A stretch of 64,000 nucleotides of DNA from DASVRA01 sp036388855 (GTDB lineage: Bacteria > Pseudomonadota > Alphaproteobacteria > Caulobacterales > Caulobacteraceae). The stretch covers positions 62,001-126,000 of the forward strand of contig DASVRA010000031.1 of the NCBI GenBank assembly GCA_036388855.1, written 5' to 3'. Shown one piece after another: positions 10,129 through 18,852 of this stretch. The notes under the pieces are model-generated. The model had not been told where the DNA came from. It worked only from the letters and a program-made list of their open reading frames with translations, and made no database searches. The position numbers and the translations under genes were made by a program. The stretch's first letter is position 1, and the number at the start of each line of letters is the position of its first letter.

Positions 10129-10554
10129 ATGGCCAACGCCACGACTACCGCCTCCGGTTCGGTGATGGCCATCGCCGCCTCGGCCTTGCGCGCGCAGCAG
10201 GCGCGGATGCGGGTGATCGCGGAGAACATCGCCAACAGCGACTCCACCGCCAAATCCTCCGAGGCCGAGCCCTACCGCCGCCAGGCCGCCGTGTTCGAAC
10301 CGGCGCGGGTGGGGCAGGGGGCCGAGGGAGTGCGCATCGCCCGGGTGGTGCCCGACCAGTCGGCGTTCAAGCTCGAGTATTCCCCCGGCCACCCCGCCGC
10401 CAACAAGGACGGCTACGTGAAGCTGCCCAACGTCGATCCGCTGATCGAGGCGCTGGACATGAAGGAGGCGCAGCGCGCCTACGAGGCCAACCTGAACGTG
10501 ATCGAGACCGCCCGCTCCATGCAGGCCCGCACGCTCGACCTCCTGAAGAGATGA
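10129..10554 (+). CDS. flgC: Flagellar basal-body rod protein FlgC
   Basis: This 141-residue proximal rod protein has the N-terminal helix SALRAQQARMRVIAENIANSDS, the rod motif I-A-x-N-I-A-N, and a C-terminal helix ending in ARSMQARTLDLLKR. It is exported by the flagellar type III apparatus, parts of which (FliQ, FliR, FlhB) are encoded nearby. Spacing of 8 bp on both sides places it in a flgB-flgC-fliE operon. The length is standard. Confidence 0.95.
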   Translation: MANATTTASGSVMAIAASALRAQQARMRVIAENIANSDSTAKSSEAEPYRRQAAVFEPARVGQGAEGVRIARVVPDQSAFKLEYSPGHPAANKDGYVKLPNVDPLIEALDMKEAQRAYEANLNVIETARSMQARTLDLLKR

Positions 10555-10562
10555 GCTGACCG

Positions 10563-10865
10563 ATGATCTCACCGCTCGCCGCCGCTAAGGCCTACGCCGC
10601 CGCCCAAGGGACCCCCGCGCTCGGCGGCGCGGGCGGCGCGGTCGCGGGCCCCGATTTCTCCCAGATGCTCCAAGGCTTCATGACCGATGCCGTGGGCGCC
10701 TCCAAGGCCGCCGAGACCCAGATGGCGGCGCACGTCCAGGGCAAGGCCGAGCTCGTCGACGTGGTCACCGCCATCGCCTCGGCCGAGGCCTCGCTGGAAA
10801 CCATGGTGGCGGTGCGCGACCAGGTGATCTCCGCCTACCAGGAGATCATGCGCATGCCGATCTAA
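10563..10865 (+). CDS. fliE: Flagellar hook-basal body complex protein FliE
   Basis: This 100-residue protein joins the MS ring to the rod and gates export of rod proteins. The conserved C-terminal region is AELVDVVTAIASAEASLETMVAVRDQVISAYQEIMRMPI (described here by its ends, residues about 61 to 100). The N-terminus is Ala/Gly-rich. Its TAA overlaps the stop of the convergent dioxygenase gene on the other strand by 4 nt, so the flgBC-fliE operon ends here. Confidence 0.93.
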   Translation: MISPLAAAKAYAAAQGTPALGGAGGAVAGPDFSQMLQGFMTDAVGASKAAETQMAAHVQGKAELVDVVTAIASAEASLETMVAVRDQVISAYQEIMRMPI

Positions 10866-11842
10866 GCCGGCGGCATCGGCGCCCGGTCTCGGATCCACTG
10901 CGACAGCAGCCATTTCTCGCCAGACAGCGGCGGCAGGCCCGCGTGCAGGGTCATGCGGTCGGGCTGGCCGGCCGCATCGACGTTGGCCCAGAACAGCCCG
11001 TCGCCCGCCTTGCCCTTGAAGCGGATGCCGACCCGCTGAAACTCGGTCTCGCCGCCTTCGAAGTCGTCGTTCAGGTAGATGATGAAGGTGGCGATGCGCT
11101 GCCCCTTGCAAGCCACCTCCTCAGCCATCCCCGGCTTGTCGCCCTGCAGGAAATCGACGTGCGAGCGGAACTCCTGCCCCGGCGCGTAGTGCAGCACCTG
11201 GGTCGGCTCGAAGGCCTGCGTCGGCAGCCCGGTCAATGCTGAGATGCGTGCCTGGACCAGCAGCAGGACCAGATCGGCGCTCAGGAGGCCGAACTCCATG
11301 GCGCTGTTGGTGCGGTCGCGCACCTGCGTCGGCCCCGCCTCCTGCATCCCGTAGACTTGGGCCGGGCTGAGGCTCCCCCGCGCCCGCTCGACCAGCCACT
11401 CGCACGCCGCCCCCGGTAGGAAGCCGTCCGCCGCCCGTATCCGCGGCGCCTCGCACAGCGGCCGCTTCGGCGGCGGCGTCAGCCAGCCCCGTAGGTCCAC
11501 GCTCCGCGCCAGCTCCACCCAGGCCGTCGCCGGCGCGCCGCGCTCCGCCGCCCTCGCCTTCAGCGCCTCGTCACCCGAGAGCACCTGCAGCACCCCCCGC
11601 GCCGGCGCCCATCCCAGCGCGGCGGCGTGGGCGGTGTATTCCAGGGCTCGGGGCCAGCTCTGCTCCGTCAGCGCGCCCAGGCCCGCCAGCACGCCCACCA
11701 GGGCCGCCGCCTCGCCGCTCCCCGCGTGCGCGGCCGCGTCCAGGGTGGCGATCGCCTGCCCGTGCCCCTCGGGCGGCCCGGTCAGCAGCCGCTTGCCGGT
11801 CTCGGTGAGTTCGGCCGCCTCCGCCGTCCGTTCCACGCTCAT
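10862..11842 (-). CDS. 2-oxoglutarate/Fe(II) dioxygenase of prolyl-4-hydroxylase type with N-terminal Sel1-like region
   Basis: This 326-residue protein has alanine-rich Sel1/TPR-like helices (about residues 25-95) followed by a double-stranded beta-helix dioxygenase domain (about 135-320). Iron ligands H228 and D230 (SHVDF) and H300 (MTLHAG), with K310 for 2-oxoglutarate, are all in place, so it should be active. The start at 11842 is preferred because family-like sequence begins at MSVERTAEA; an ATG at 11896 would add 18 residues. It lies inverted between fliE and fliQ, separating two flagellar gene groups. The substrate is unknown; a protein or flagellar target is possible by context only. 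Confidence 0.85.
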   Translation of the reverse strand: MSVERTAEAAELTETGKRLLTGPPEGHGQAIATLDAAAHAGSGEAAALVGVLAGLGALTEQSWPRALEYTAHAAALGWAPARGVLQVLSGDEALKARAAERGAPATAWVELARSVDLRGWLTPPPKRPLCEAPRIRAADGFLPGAACEWLVERARGSLSPAQVYGMQEAGPTQVRDRTNSAMEFGLLSADLVLLLVQARISALTGLPTQAFEPTQVLHYAPGQEFRSHVDFLQGDKPGMAEEVACKGQRIATFIIYLNDDFEGGETEFQRVGIRFKGKAGDGLFWANVDAAGQPDRMTLHAGLPPLSGEKWLLSQWIRDRAPMPPA

Positions 11843-11898
11843 GCTTCCGCCATCCCCCCTCCGCGCTCCAGGGTCAAGCGGCGGCCGGGTAGCCATTC

Positions 11899-11905
11899 GT
11901 TAACC
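11899..11905 (+). promoter_or_regulatory. GTTAACC half-site upstream of fliQ (possible CtrA-controlled promoter)
   Basis: GTTAACC is 62 bp upstream of the fliQ ATG, in the spacer shared with the divergent dioxygenase gene. In Caulobacter crescentus the fliQR promoter is a classical CtrA class II target, which makes this element credible. A second half-site at the consensus distance is not present. The nearby TTTTGACC at about 11920 could form another promoter part. Confidence 0.35.
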
Positions 11906-11967
11906 ATGGACCTGGCAATTTTGACCTAGCCTTGCCCGCAGGGGCCGACCGGCGCGTGGAGTTTTTA

Positions 11968-12231
11968 ATGAGTGGCTCCGAGGTTCTGGACGTGGGGCGC
12001 GAGGCCATCTGGCTCACCATCCAGCTCTGCGCGCCGGTGCTGATCGTGGGGCTGGTGGTGGGCCTGGTGATCGGCCTGCTCCAGGCTCTCACCCAGATCC
12101 AGGAGGCGACCCTGGTCTATGCGCCGAAGATCATCGCCATCTTCGTCGCCCTCCTGGTGTTCCTGCCGCTGATGGGCGGCTTGATGGGCGGGTTCATGCG
12201 CCACCTCACCGACCGCATCGCGGCCATGTGA
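11968..12231 (+). CDS. fliQ: Flagellar export apparatus protein FliQ
   Basis: This 87-residue inner-membrane component of the flagellar type III export gate has two long hydrophobic helices (about residues 17-41 and 52-74), as expected. The start at 11968 has a clear GGAG (11958-11961) 6 nt upstream; an upstream in-frame GTG/ATG would add 12 unrelated residues. It is followed by fliR with 12 bp between them. FliQ with FliP and FliR forms the helical export pore. Confidence 0.95.
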   Translation: MSGSEVLDVGREAIWLTIQLCAPVLIVGLVVGLVIGLLQALTQIQEATLVYAPKIIAIFVALLVFLPLMGGLMGGFMRHLTDRIAAM

Positions 12232-12243
12232 GCGGCCGCCCGA

Positions 12244-12999
12244 GTGCCCCCCTACGCCCTCCCCGGCGAAATCTGGACCTCCGGCCTCGTCTTCCTGCGC
12301 GTGGCGGCGATCGTCATGCTGCTGCCCGGCCTGTCGGACGCCACCGTGCCGCCGCGCGTGCGGCTGTCCTTCGCGCTGCTGCTGTCGCTCTGCATAATCC
12401 CGCTCGCCGCCTCGACCCTGCCGCCCCTGCCGCCGACCATGGGCGCGGCGGTGGGGATCGCGATCAAGGAGCTGATCATCGGCCTGATGATTGGCGCCCT
12501 GCTTCGCATCCTGCTGGCCTCCCTCGCGGTCGCGGGCGAGGTCACCGCGCTGCAGACCACGCTCGGGTTCGCCCAGACCGCCAACCCCTCCCAGGCCCAG
12601 CCCTCCGTCGCCCTCTCGGCCTTTCTCACCGTGATGGGCGTGACCCTGGTGTTCGCCAGCGGCCTGCACCGCTCCTTCCTCACCGCCATCGCCAACAGCT
12701 ACGTGCTGTTCGCGCCCACCAAGACCGTGCTGATCCAGGACGCGGGGCAGCTGGCCATCCGCACCGTCTCCCAGGCCTTCGCGCTCGGCGTGCAGCTGGC
12801 CGCGCCGGTGATCGTCTTCTCGCTGGTGTTCAACATCGCCACCGGCCTGGTTGGTCGGGTGATGCCGCAGTTCCAGGTCTTCTTCGTCGCCGCCCCGCTG
12901 AACATCCTGCTCGGCCTGTCGATCTTCGCGCTCAGCCTCGGCGTCCTCGGCTTGGTCTGGCTGAACCGCTACCAGGCCTTCGTCGGCCTGTTCACCTGA
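12244..12999 (+). CDS. fliR: Flagellar export apparatus protein FliR
   Basis: This 251-residue protein has about six membrane helices and is part of the FliPQR export gate. Recognisable are the N-terminal RVAAIVMLLPGLSDATVPPR (about residues 19-38) and GEVTALQTTLGFAQTANPSQAQPS in the middle, with its start near residue 99. The start is GTG. It is flanked by fliQ upstream (12 bp) and flhB downstream (11 bp). The length is typical. Confidence 0.94.
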   Translation: MPPYALPGEIWTSGLVFLRVAAIVMLLPGLSDATVPPRVRLSFALLLSLCIIPLAASTLPPLPPTMGAAVGIAIKELIIGLMIGALLRILLASLAVAGEVTALQTTLGFAQTANPSQAQPSVALSAFLTVMGVTLVFASGLHRSFLTAIANSYVLFAPTKTVLIQDAGQLAIRTVSQAFALGVQLAAPVIVFSLVFNIATGLVGRVMPQFQVFFVAAPLNILLGLSIFALSLGVLGLVWLNRYQAFVGLFT

Positions 13000-13010
13000 G
13001 CGCCTGAGCC

Positions 13011-14087
13011 ATGGCCGGGGAAAACGACGCCGCTTCGAAAACCGAGGAACCGACACCGCGGAGGCTGGAGGAGGCGCGCCGCAAGGGCGACGTGGCCAAG
13101 TCCATGGACCTGCCGGCCTTCGCCTCCCTGGCCGGCGCGGCGGGCGTGCTGGCCGTCGCCGGCGGCTGGATGGGCCGGAACCTGACGCTGAGCCTGCTGC
13201 CCTTCGTCCAGCACCCCGAAACCATGAACCTCCAGGGGGCGGGCGGGGTGGAGGTGATGCGCGCCGCCGCCCTCGCCGCCGCCCCGATCATCCTGATGGT
13301 GCTGGGCGCCGCCGCCGCCTGCGGCGTGTTCGGCAACCTGGTCCAGCACGGCGTGCTCTGGACCGGCGCCAAACTCAAGCCGGAGCTGTCCAAGGTCTCA
13401 CCCCTGTCCGGGTTCAAACGCATCTTCGGCGTGGACGGCCTGGTCCAGTTCCTCAAGTCGACGCTCAAGATCGTCCTGGTCGCGGCGATCGCATGGATGG
13501 TGCTGAAACCCCGCTCCGCGTCCTGGCGCGACCTCGCCGCGCTCGAGCCCACCGGCATCCTGCCCACCTCGATCGAGCCGCTCCGCGCCCTGGTGTTCGC
13601 CGTCGCCTGTGCGCTCGGCGTCGGGGCCCTGCTCGACTGGCTCTGGCAGCGCCACCGCTTCATGCAGCGCATGCGCATGAGCCGCGAGGAGTTGAAGGAG
13701 GACATGCGCCAGTCCGACGGCGACCCCCACGTCAAGGCCCGCCTGCGCCAGCTCCGCGTCGAGCGCTCCCGCAAGCGCATGATCCAGAACGTGCCCAAGG
13801 CCACGGTCGTGGTGACCAACCCGACCCACTATGCGATCGCGCTGCGCTATGAAGCCGGCGAGACCGCCGCGCCGGTCTGTCTCGCCAAGGGCGTTGACGC
13901 GCTCGCCCTGCGCATCCGCGAAACCGCCCAGGCGCACCAGGTGCCGGTGATCGAGGATCCGCCGCTGGCCCGCGCCCTTTACGCGACCGTGGAGGTGGAC
14001 CAGGCGATCCCGCAGCAGCACTACCAGGCCGTGGCCAAGATCATCGGCTTCGTGATGAGCGCGGCGCGGGCGAAGCGAAGGAGCTGA
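13011..14087 (+). CDS. flhB: Flagellar export switch protein FlhB
   Basis: This 358-residue protein has a membrane domain with four helices (about residues 30-215) and a cytoplasmic autocleaving domain. The cleavage motif N270-P271-T272-H273 (VTNPTHYAIALRYE) is intact, so it can switch substrate specificity from rod/hook to filament proteins. The N-terminus has the typical EEPTPRRLEEARRKGDVAKS. It is the last gene of fliQ-fliR-flhB; cckA begins 67 bp downstream, as in Caulobacter. Confidence 0.96.
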   Translation: MAGENDAASKTEEPTPRRLEEARRKGDVAKSMDLPAFASLAGAAGVLAVAGGWMGRNLTLSLLPFVQHPETMNLQGAGGVEVMRAAALAAAPIILMVLGAAAACGVFGNLVQHGVLWTGAKLKPELSKVSPLSGFKRIFGVDGLVQFLKSTLKIVLVAAIAWMVLKPRSASWRDLAALEPTGILPTSIEPLRALVFAVACALGVGALLDWLWQRHRFMQRMRMSREELKEDMRQSDGDPHVKARLRQLRVERSRKRMIQNVPKATVVVTNPTHYAIALRYEAGETAAPVCLAKGVDALALRIRETAQAHQVPVIEDPPLARALYATVEVDQAIPQQHYQAVAKIIGFVMSAARAKRRS

Positions 14088-14153
14088 CGCTGCCGATGAG
14101 GAAGAGAATTAAGCCTCACAGGTTATGTTGCGCGCTGGCGGGGGCCTGATTCG

Positions 14154-16193
14154 ATGGGTGCAAGCATGTTCAAGCTCCCAGCCGAGAGGCGCCGGCTCGA
14201 CCCGCTGACCGTGGCGGCCGCCTTCTTCTTCGTGCTGGCCGTGGCCGCCGCCGCCTTCCCCGCCGTCCGAGCGGGGATCAGCACGCCCGGCGCGCTGCTG
14301 GTGTTGCTGGGCCTGGCCGCCGTCTGCTTCCTGGGCCTGTTCGCCTTCGCCCGCATGGAGGAACCCGCCCAGCTGCTCGACGAGCGCGCGGTGGTCGACG
14401 CCCTGCCCGAGCCGGCCGCCGCCTGCACCGCCGATGGCCGCCTGGTGCAGATCAACAAGACCTGGCGTGAGACGGTCGGCGCCTCCCGGCGGCTGTCGCG
14501 CCGCACCGGACCGCTCGTGTTCGCCACTCTGGCCGCCGCCCGCAGGGGCGAGCCCGCCTCAGCCGATCTGCCGGTGGGTGAGGGGACCCGTCGCCTCTGC
14601 GCCTCCGCGCTGGGCAAGGAGCTGATCCTGCTCCGCCTCCCCGACCGGCCCGCCGCGCCCACGCGCGAAGCCGACGCCGCCCCGTCCGAACCGGGTGTGC
14701 TCGACGCCTTCGCCGCCGCCGCCCCCTTCGGTGCCGCCCTGCTCGACGGCCCAGACCCCTTCGCCGCCGCCGTCGCCCAGGCCAATCCCGCGCTGGAAGC
14801 CATGACCAAGGACCGCCAGCTGCTGGGTGCCGCCTTCGCCGATTTGATTGAGCCCGCCTCCCGCGCCGAGGCCGCGGCGAGGCTCAAGTCCGGCCGTGGC
14901 CCCGTGGAGGTCCGCCTGGCGGCCGATCCGCAGCGCATCACCCAGCTCTATCTGTCGCGCCTCGACGGCCGGGTGCTCGTCTACCTGGTCGATGTCTCCG
15001 AGCAGAAGCAGCTGGAGCTGCAGCTCGCCCAGTCGCAGAAAATGCAGGCCATCGGCCAGCTCGCCGGCGGCGTCGCCCACGACTTCAACAACCTGCTCAC
15101 CGCCATCCAGCTGCGCCTGGACGAGCTGCTCCACCGCCACCCGGTGGGCGACCCCTCCTACGAGGGCCTCAACGAAATCCGCCAGACCGCCGTGCGCGCC
15201 GCCGACCTGGTGCGCAAGCTGCTGGCCTTCTCGCGCAAGCAGACCGTCCAGCGCGAAACGCTCGAACTCGGCGAACTGATCAGCGAGTTCGAGGTCCTGC
15301 TCCGCCGCCTGCTGCGCGAGGACGTCAAGCTGGTCACCGACTACGGCCGAGACCTGCCGCTGGTCCGCGCCGACAAGGGCCAGCTGGAGGCCGCGGTGAT
15401 GAACCTCGCCGTCAACGCGCGGGACGCCATGCGCGCCCAGGGCGGCGGCGTGGTCCGCATCCGCACCGCCCGTCTCTCGCGCGCCGAAGCCATGGCGCTC
15501 GGCTACACCGCCGCGCCGGAGGGCGAGTTCGCCCTGATCGAGGTGGCCGACACCGGCCCCGGCATCCCGCCCGAGCTGATGGCCAAGATCTTTGAGCCCT
15601 TCTTCACCACCAAGGCGGTAGGCGAGGGCACGGGCTTGGGCCTGGCCACCGTCTACGGCATCGTCAAGCAGGCCGACGGCTGGATCCATGTCGACTCCAA
15701 GCCGGGCGAAGGCGCCGCCTTCCGCGTCTTCCTCCCCGTCCACCATCCCGCCCCCGCCGAAACCGCCGCCGCCGACGCCATGCGGGCCAAGCCCAGGCCC
15801 GCCCCCCGCGACCTCTCCGGCGCCGGCCGCATCCTGTTCGTCGAGGACGAGGACGCCGTGCGCGGCGTCGCCGCCCGCCTGCTCCGCGCCCGCGGCTACG
15901 AGGTGATTGAGGCCGCCGACGGCGAGGAGGCGCTGGGCATCGCCGAGGAGAACGCCGGCAAGATCGACCTGATGATCTCCGACGTGATCATGCCCGGCAT
16001 GGACGGCCCCACCCTGCTGAAGAAGGCGCGCGGCTATCTGGGCGCCGCCCCGGTGATGTTTATCTCCGGCTACGCCGAGGCCGAGTTCTCCGATCTGCTC
16101 GAAGGCGAACAGGGCGTCAGCTTCCTTGCCAAGCCCATCGACATCAAGTCGCTGGCCGAACGGGTGAAGCAGGAGCTCGCGGCGGCGGCCTGA
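14154..16193 (+). CDS. cckA: Hybrid sensor histidine kinase CckA (cell-cycle regulator)
   Basis: This 679-residue kinase drives the CtrA phosphorelay. It has two membrane helices (about residues 19-39 and 46-66), PAS-like regions (about 75-280), HisKA with H309 (GVAHDFNNLL), and HATPase with N box LAVNARDAM near 420, ADTGPGIP near 465 and GTGLGLATVYG near 493. The C-terminal receiver has D610 (ISDVIMPGMDG). The His-to-Asp spacing of 301 residues equals that of Caulobacter CckA (H322 and D623). ChpT phosphotransferase and CtrA are not in the window. The ATG at 14154 is used; an in-frame ATG at 14166 is possible. A TTAA (14109) lies upstream without a second CtrA half. Confidence 0.95.
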   Translation: MGASMFKLPAERRRLDPLTVAAAFFFVLAVAAAAFPAVRAGISTPGALLVLLGLAAVCFLGLFAFARMEEPAQLLDERAVVDALPEPAAACTADGRLVQINKTWRETVGASRRLSRRTGPLVFATLAAARRGEPASADLPVGEGTRRLCASALGKELILLRLPDRPAAPTREADAAPSEPGVLDAFAAAAPFGAALLDGPDPFAAAVAQANPALEAMTKDRQLLGAAFADLIEPASRAEAAARLKSGRGPVEVRLAADPQRITQLYLSRLDGRVLVYLVDVSEQKQLELQLAQSQKMQAIGQLAGGVAHDFNNLLTAIQLRLDELLHRHPVGDPSYEGLNEIRQTAVRAADLVRKLLAFSRKQTVQRETLELGELISEFEVLLRRLLREDVKLVTDYGRDLPLVRADKGQLEAAVMNLAVNARDAMRAQGGGVVRIRTARLSRAEAMALGYTAAPEGEFALIEVADTGPGIPPELMAKIFEPFFTTKAVGEGTGLGLATVYGIVKQADGWIHVDSKPGEGAAFRVFLPVHHPAPAETAAADAMRAKPRPAPRDLSGAGRILFVEDEDAVRGVAARLLRARGYEVIEAADGEEALGIAEENAGKIDLMISDVIMPGMDGPTLLKKARGYLGAAPVMFISGYAEAEFSDLLEGEQGVSFLAKPIDIKSLAERVKQELAAAA

Positions 16194-16201
16194 GGCGCCT
16201 T

Positions 16202-16530
16202 TCAGATGAAGTCGCTGACGTCCAGGCTGCCGGTCGTGGAGGCGTCGGTCAGGGCGAACACAGCGTGTACGCGGTGAACGTCACGCCGCCGAAGTAGTCC
16301 CCGTCCAGCACCACCGTGTCGGTGCCCTTGCCGCCGTCCACCTCGGCCCGGCGCGTGAAGTCGCCGCCGAAGCTGATCGTATCGTTCCCCTTGCCGGCGA
16401 AGATGATGTCCACCCCGCCCCCGCCGGAATCGATGACATCGGCGCTGTTGGTCGCCAGCGGCAGATCGTTGGACCCTGCGGGCGGAACCCGGTTGTCGGT
16501 CTGTGGGAAACCGGACTCACCGGACTGGCT
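16202..16530 (-). pseudogene. Decayed RTX (hemolysin-type Ca-binding) protein remnant
   Basis: The minus strand encodes, without any start codon, a stretch with LATNSADVIDSGGGGVDI, AGKGNDTISFGGDF and VDGGKGTDTVVLDGD, which are RTX glycine/aspartate repeats, then FGGVTFTAYT and a TGA at 16249. In the next frame it continues as FALTDASTTGSLDVSDFI to a stop at 16202. A stop just upstream at 16531-16533 isolates the fragment. The two frames look like one C-terminal RTX domain broken by a frameshift and an internal deletion. It fills most of the 541-bp gap between cckA and argD. It probably derives from a gene like those at 37163 and 49536. Confidence 0.7.
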
Positions 16531-16607
16531 TCAACGTTGGGCCTCCGAAAGTGTACGAAGTGCACCCGACCAAGTCGGCTCATATGGACTTACCGGACTC
16601 ACCGGAC
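16511..16607. repeat. Pair of 15-bp direct repeats upstream of argD
   Basis: CCGGACTCACCGGAC occurs at 16511-16525 and again at 16593-16607, 82 bp apart. Each copy contains an internal near-repeat CCGGAC. The copies flank the point where RTX-like coding potential ends and lie before argD. They could be an operator pair or a deletion/insertion scar. The identity was read by eye. Confidence 0.5.
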
Positions 16608-16734
16608 CGGTTTTCGAGTCGACTTCGACCGATCACAACCCGCTTTCGTTGACTTCCCCGGCCCCTCGCATGAAAACCCCGCCCTCGGCCCCCGTCGCGC
16701 CCGCGCCGGGGCCGCTGCCTTTTTGGAGCCGACC

Positions 16735-17931
16735 TTGCCCGCTTCCGCCGCCAGCCACCTGATGGGCGTCTACAACCGCGCACCGCTCGAGTTCGAGCGC
16801 GGCGAAGGCGTGCGTCTCTACACCGCCGAGGGCGAGGAATACCTCGACTGCCTCGCCGGCATCGCCGTGACCGGCCTCGGCCACTCCCACCCCAAGCTGA
16901 TCGCCGCGCTGAAGGCCCAGGCCGAAAAGCTCTGGCACGTCTCCAACGTCTTCCAGATCCCCGGCCAGGAGGAACTCGCCGCCAGGCTGACCGCCAGGAC
17001 CTTCGCCGACGAGGTATTCTTCACCAACTCCGGGAGCGAGGCGATCGAGCTCGCCCTGAAGATCGCCCGCAAGTACCACGCGGACAAGGGCGCCCCCGAG
17101 AAGATCGACGTGATCACCCTCTCCGGCGCCTTCCACGGCCGCACCTACGGAGCCATCAACGCCGGGGGCAACGCCAGCTATCTCGACGGCTTCGGCCCCC
17201 GGCTGCCCGGCTTCGTCCAGCTCCCCTTCGGCGACATGGAGGCGCTCAAGGCAGCCTTCGGCCCGACCACCGCCGCCATCCTTGTCGAGCCGGTCCAGGG
17301 CGAGGGCGGCGCCCGCGCCTTCGAGGACTCCCAGCTGCGCCTGATGCGCGAGCTCTGCGACGAACACGACGCGGTGCTCATGTTCGACGAGATCCAATGC
17401 GGCCTGGGCCGCACCGGCAAGCTGTTCGCCTATGAATGGGCAGGCGTGGAGCCCGACGTGATGGCCGTGGCCAAGGCCCTCGGCAACGGCTTCCCCGTCG
17501 GCGCCTGCCTCGCCCGCCGCGAGGTGTCACAGGCGATGACCGTCGGCGCCCACGGTTCCACCTACGGCGGCAACCCCATGGCCATGGCGGTGGCGCTCGC
17601 CGCTTTCGAGGAACTCTCCTCCGAAGACCTCCTGCAGCACGTCACCGACGTCGCCGGCTACTTCGGCCAGCAGTTGCATGGCCTCAAGGAGCGCTACCCC
17701 GACATCATCGCTGAAATCCGCGGCCGGGGCCTGCTGATCGGCCTGAAGCTGATCCCAAACAACCGCGACTTCATGGCCCTGGCCCGCGCCCAGAAGCTCC
17801 TGATCGGCGGCGGCGGCGACAACACCGTCCGCCTGCTCCCGCCCCTGGTGATCACCCAGGAAGAGGCGCGCGAGGCGGTGGAGAAGCTGGAAGCCGCCTG
17901 CGAAGCCGCCCGCGCCAAGGCGGCGGCGTGA
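16735..17931 (+). CDS. argD: Acetylornithine aminotransferase
   Basis: This PLP-dependent class III aminotransferase works in arginine biosynthesis and often doubles as succinyldiaminopimelate aminotransferase. It is 398 residues from a TTG start at 16735, preceded by GGAG at 16725-16728 with a 6-nt spacer. This matches homologues that begin about nine residues before HLMGVYNRAPL. Longer in-frame sequence to 16537 has no family similarity. The PLP lysine is K247 (AVAKALGNGFPVGA), with LMFDEIQCGLGRTGKL before it. It overlaps argF by 4 nt (GTGA), forming argD-argF-metH. Confidence 0.94.
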   Translation: MPASAASHLMGVYNRAPLEFERGEGVRLYTAEGEEYLDCLAGIAVTGLGHSHPKLIAALKAQAEKLWHVSNVFQIPGQEELAARLTARTFADEVFFTNSGSEAIELALKIARKYHADKGAPEKIDVITLSGAFHGRTYGAINAGGNASYLDGFGPRLPGFVQLPFGDMEALKAAFGPTTAAILVEPVQGEGGARAFEDSQLRLMRELCDEHDAVLMFDEIQCGLGRTGKLFAYEWAGVEPDVMAVAKALGNGFPVGACLARREVSQAMTVGAHGSTYGGNPMAMAVALAAFEELSSEDLLQHVTDVAGYFGQQLHGLKERYPDIIAEIRGRGLLIGLKLIPNNRDFMALARAQKLLIGGGGDNTVRLLPPLVITQEEAREAVEKLEAACEAARAKAAA

Positions 17932-18852
17932 CCGCCCCCCGCCACTTCCTCGACCTCTGGCGCCTCCAGCCCGAGGCCCTGCGCTGGATCGTCGACGAGG
18001 CTCACCGCCGCAAGGCCACCCGCGCCGGGCAGCCCAAGGGCGCCCCTGACGCCGACGCTCCCGCCGCCGACCGCACCGTCGCCATGGTCTTCGAACTCCC
18101 CTCCACGCGCACCCGCTACTCCTTCGACGCCGCCTGCCGCCAACTCGGCGCGGCGGCCGTCTCCGCCCACACCCAGGACATGCAGCTCGGCCGCGGCGAG
18201 GCCGTGGAGGACACTGCCCGGGCAATGTCGCGCATGGTCGACGCCGTGCTGGTCCGCGCCTCCCGCCACGAAGACCTCGAGCGCTTCGCCCAGGCCGCCT
18301 CCGTGCCCGTGATCAACGGCCTGACCGACCGCAGCCATCCCTGCCACGTCGCCGCCGACATCCTCACCATGGAGGAGGCCCGGGGCCCTATCGCCGGCCG
18401 CACCGTCGCCTGGGTCGGGGACGGCAACAACGTCTGCGCCACCTACATCCAGGCGGCGGCCAGGCTCGGCTTCAAACTGAACATCGCCTGCCCGCCCGTC
18501 TACCACCCCGACCTCTTGGAGCTCGCCCGCGCGGCCCAGGCCGGCGCCGAGGTGCAGATGACCGACGACCCCCGAATGGCGGTCACCGGCGCCGATGCGG
18601 TGGTCACCGACACCTGGGTCTCCAGCTACCACGCCGACGGCGCCGCCCGCATTGACGCCTTCGAGCCTTACCAGGTCGACGAGGCGCTGATGGCCCGCGC
18701 CAAGGAGGACGCCATCTTCCTCCACTGCCTGCCGGTCCACCGGGGCGAGGAGGTGGTGGACGAGGTCGTCGACGGCCCCCACTCCCGCGTCTGGGACGCC
18801 GCCGAGAACCGCATCCACGCCCAGAAGGCGATCCTGCTCTGGTGCCTCGGCC

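Noticed and set aside
14106..14122. CtrA box upstream of cckA
   Set aside because: A TTAA at 14109 is followed by TTAT at a spacing of about 10, not the required 7.
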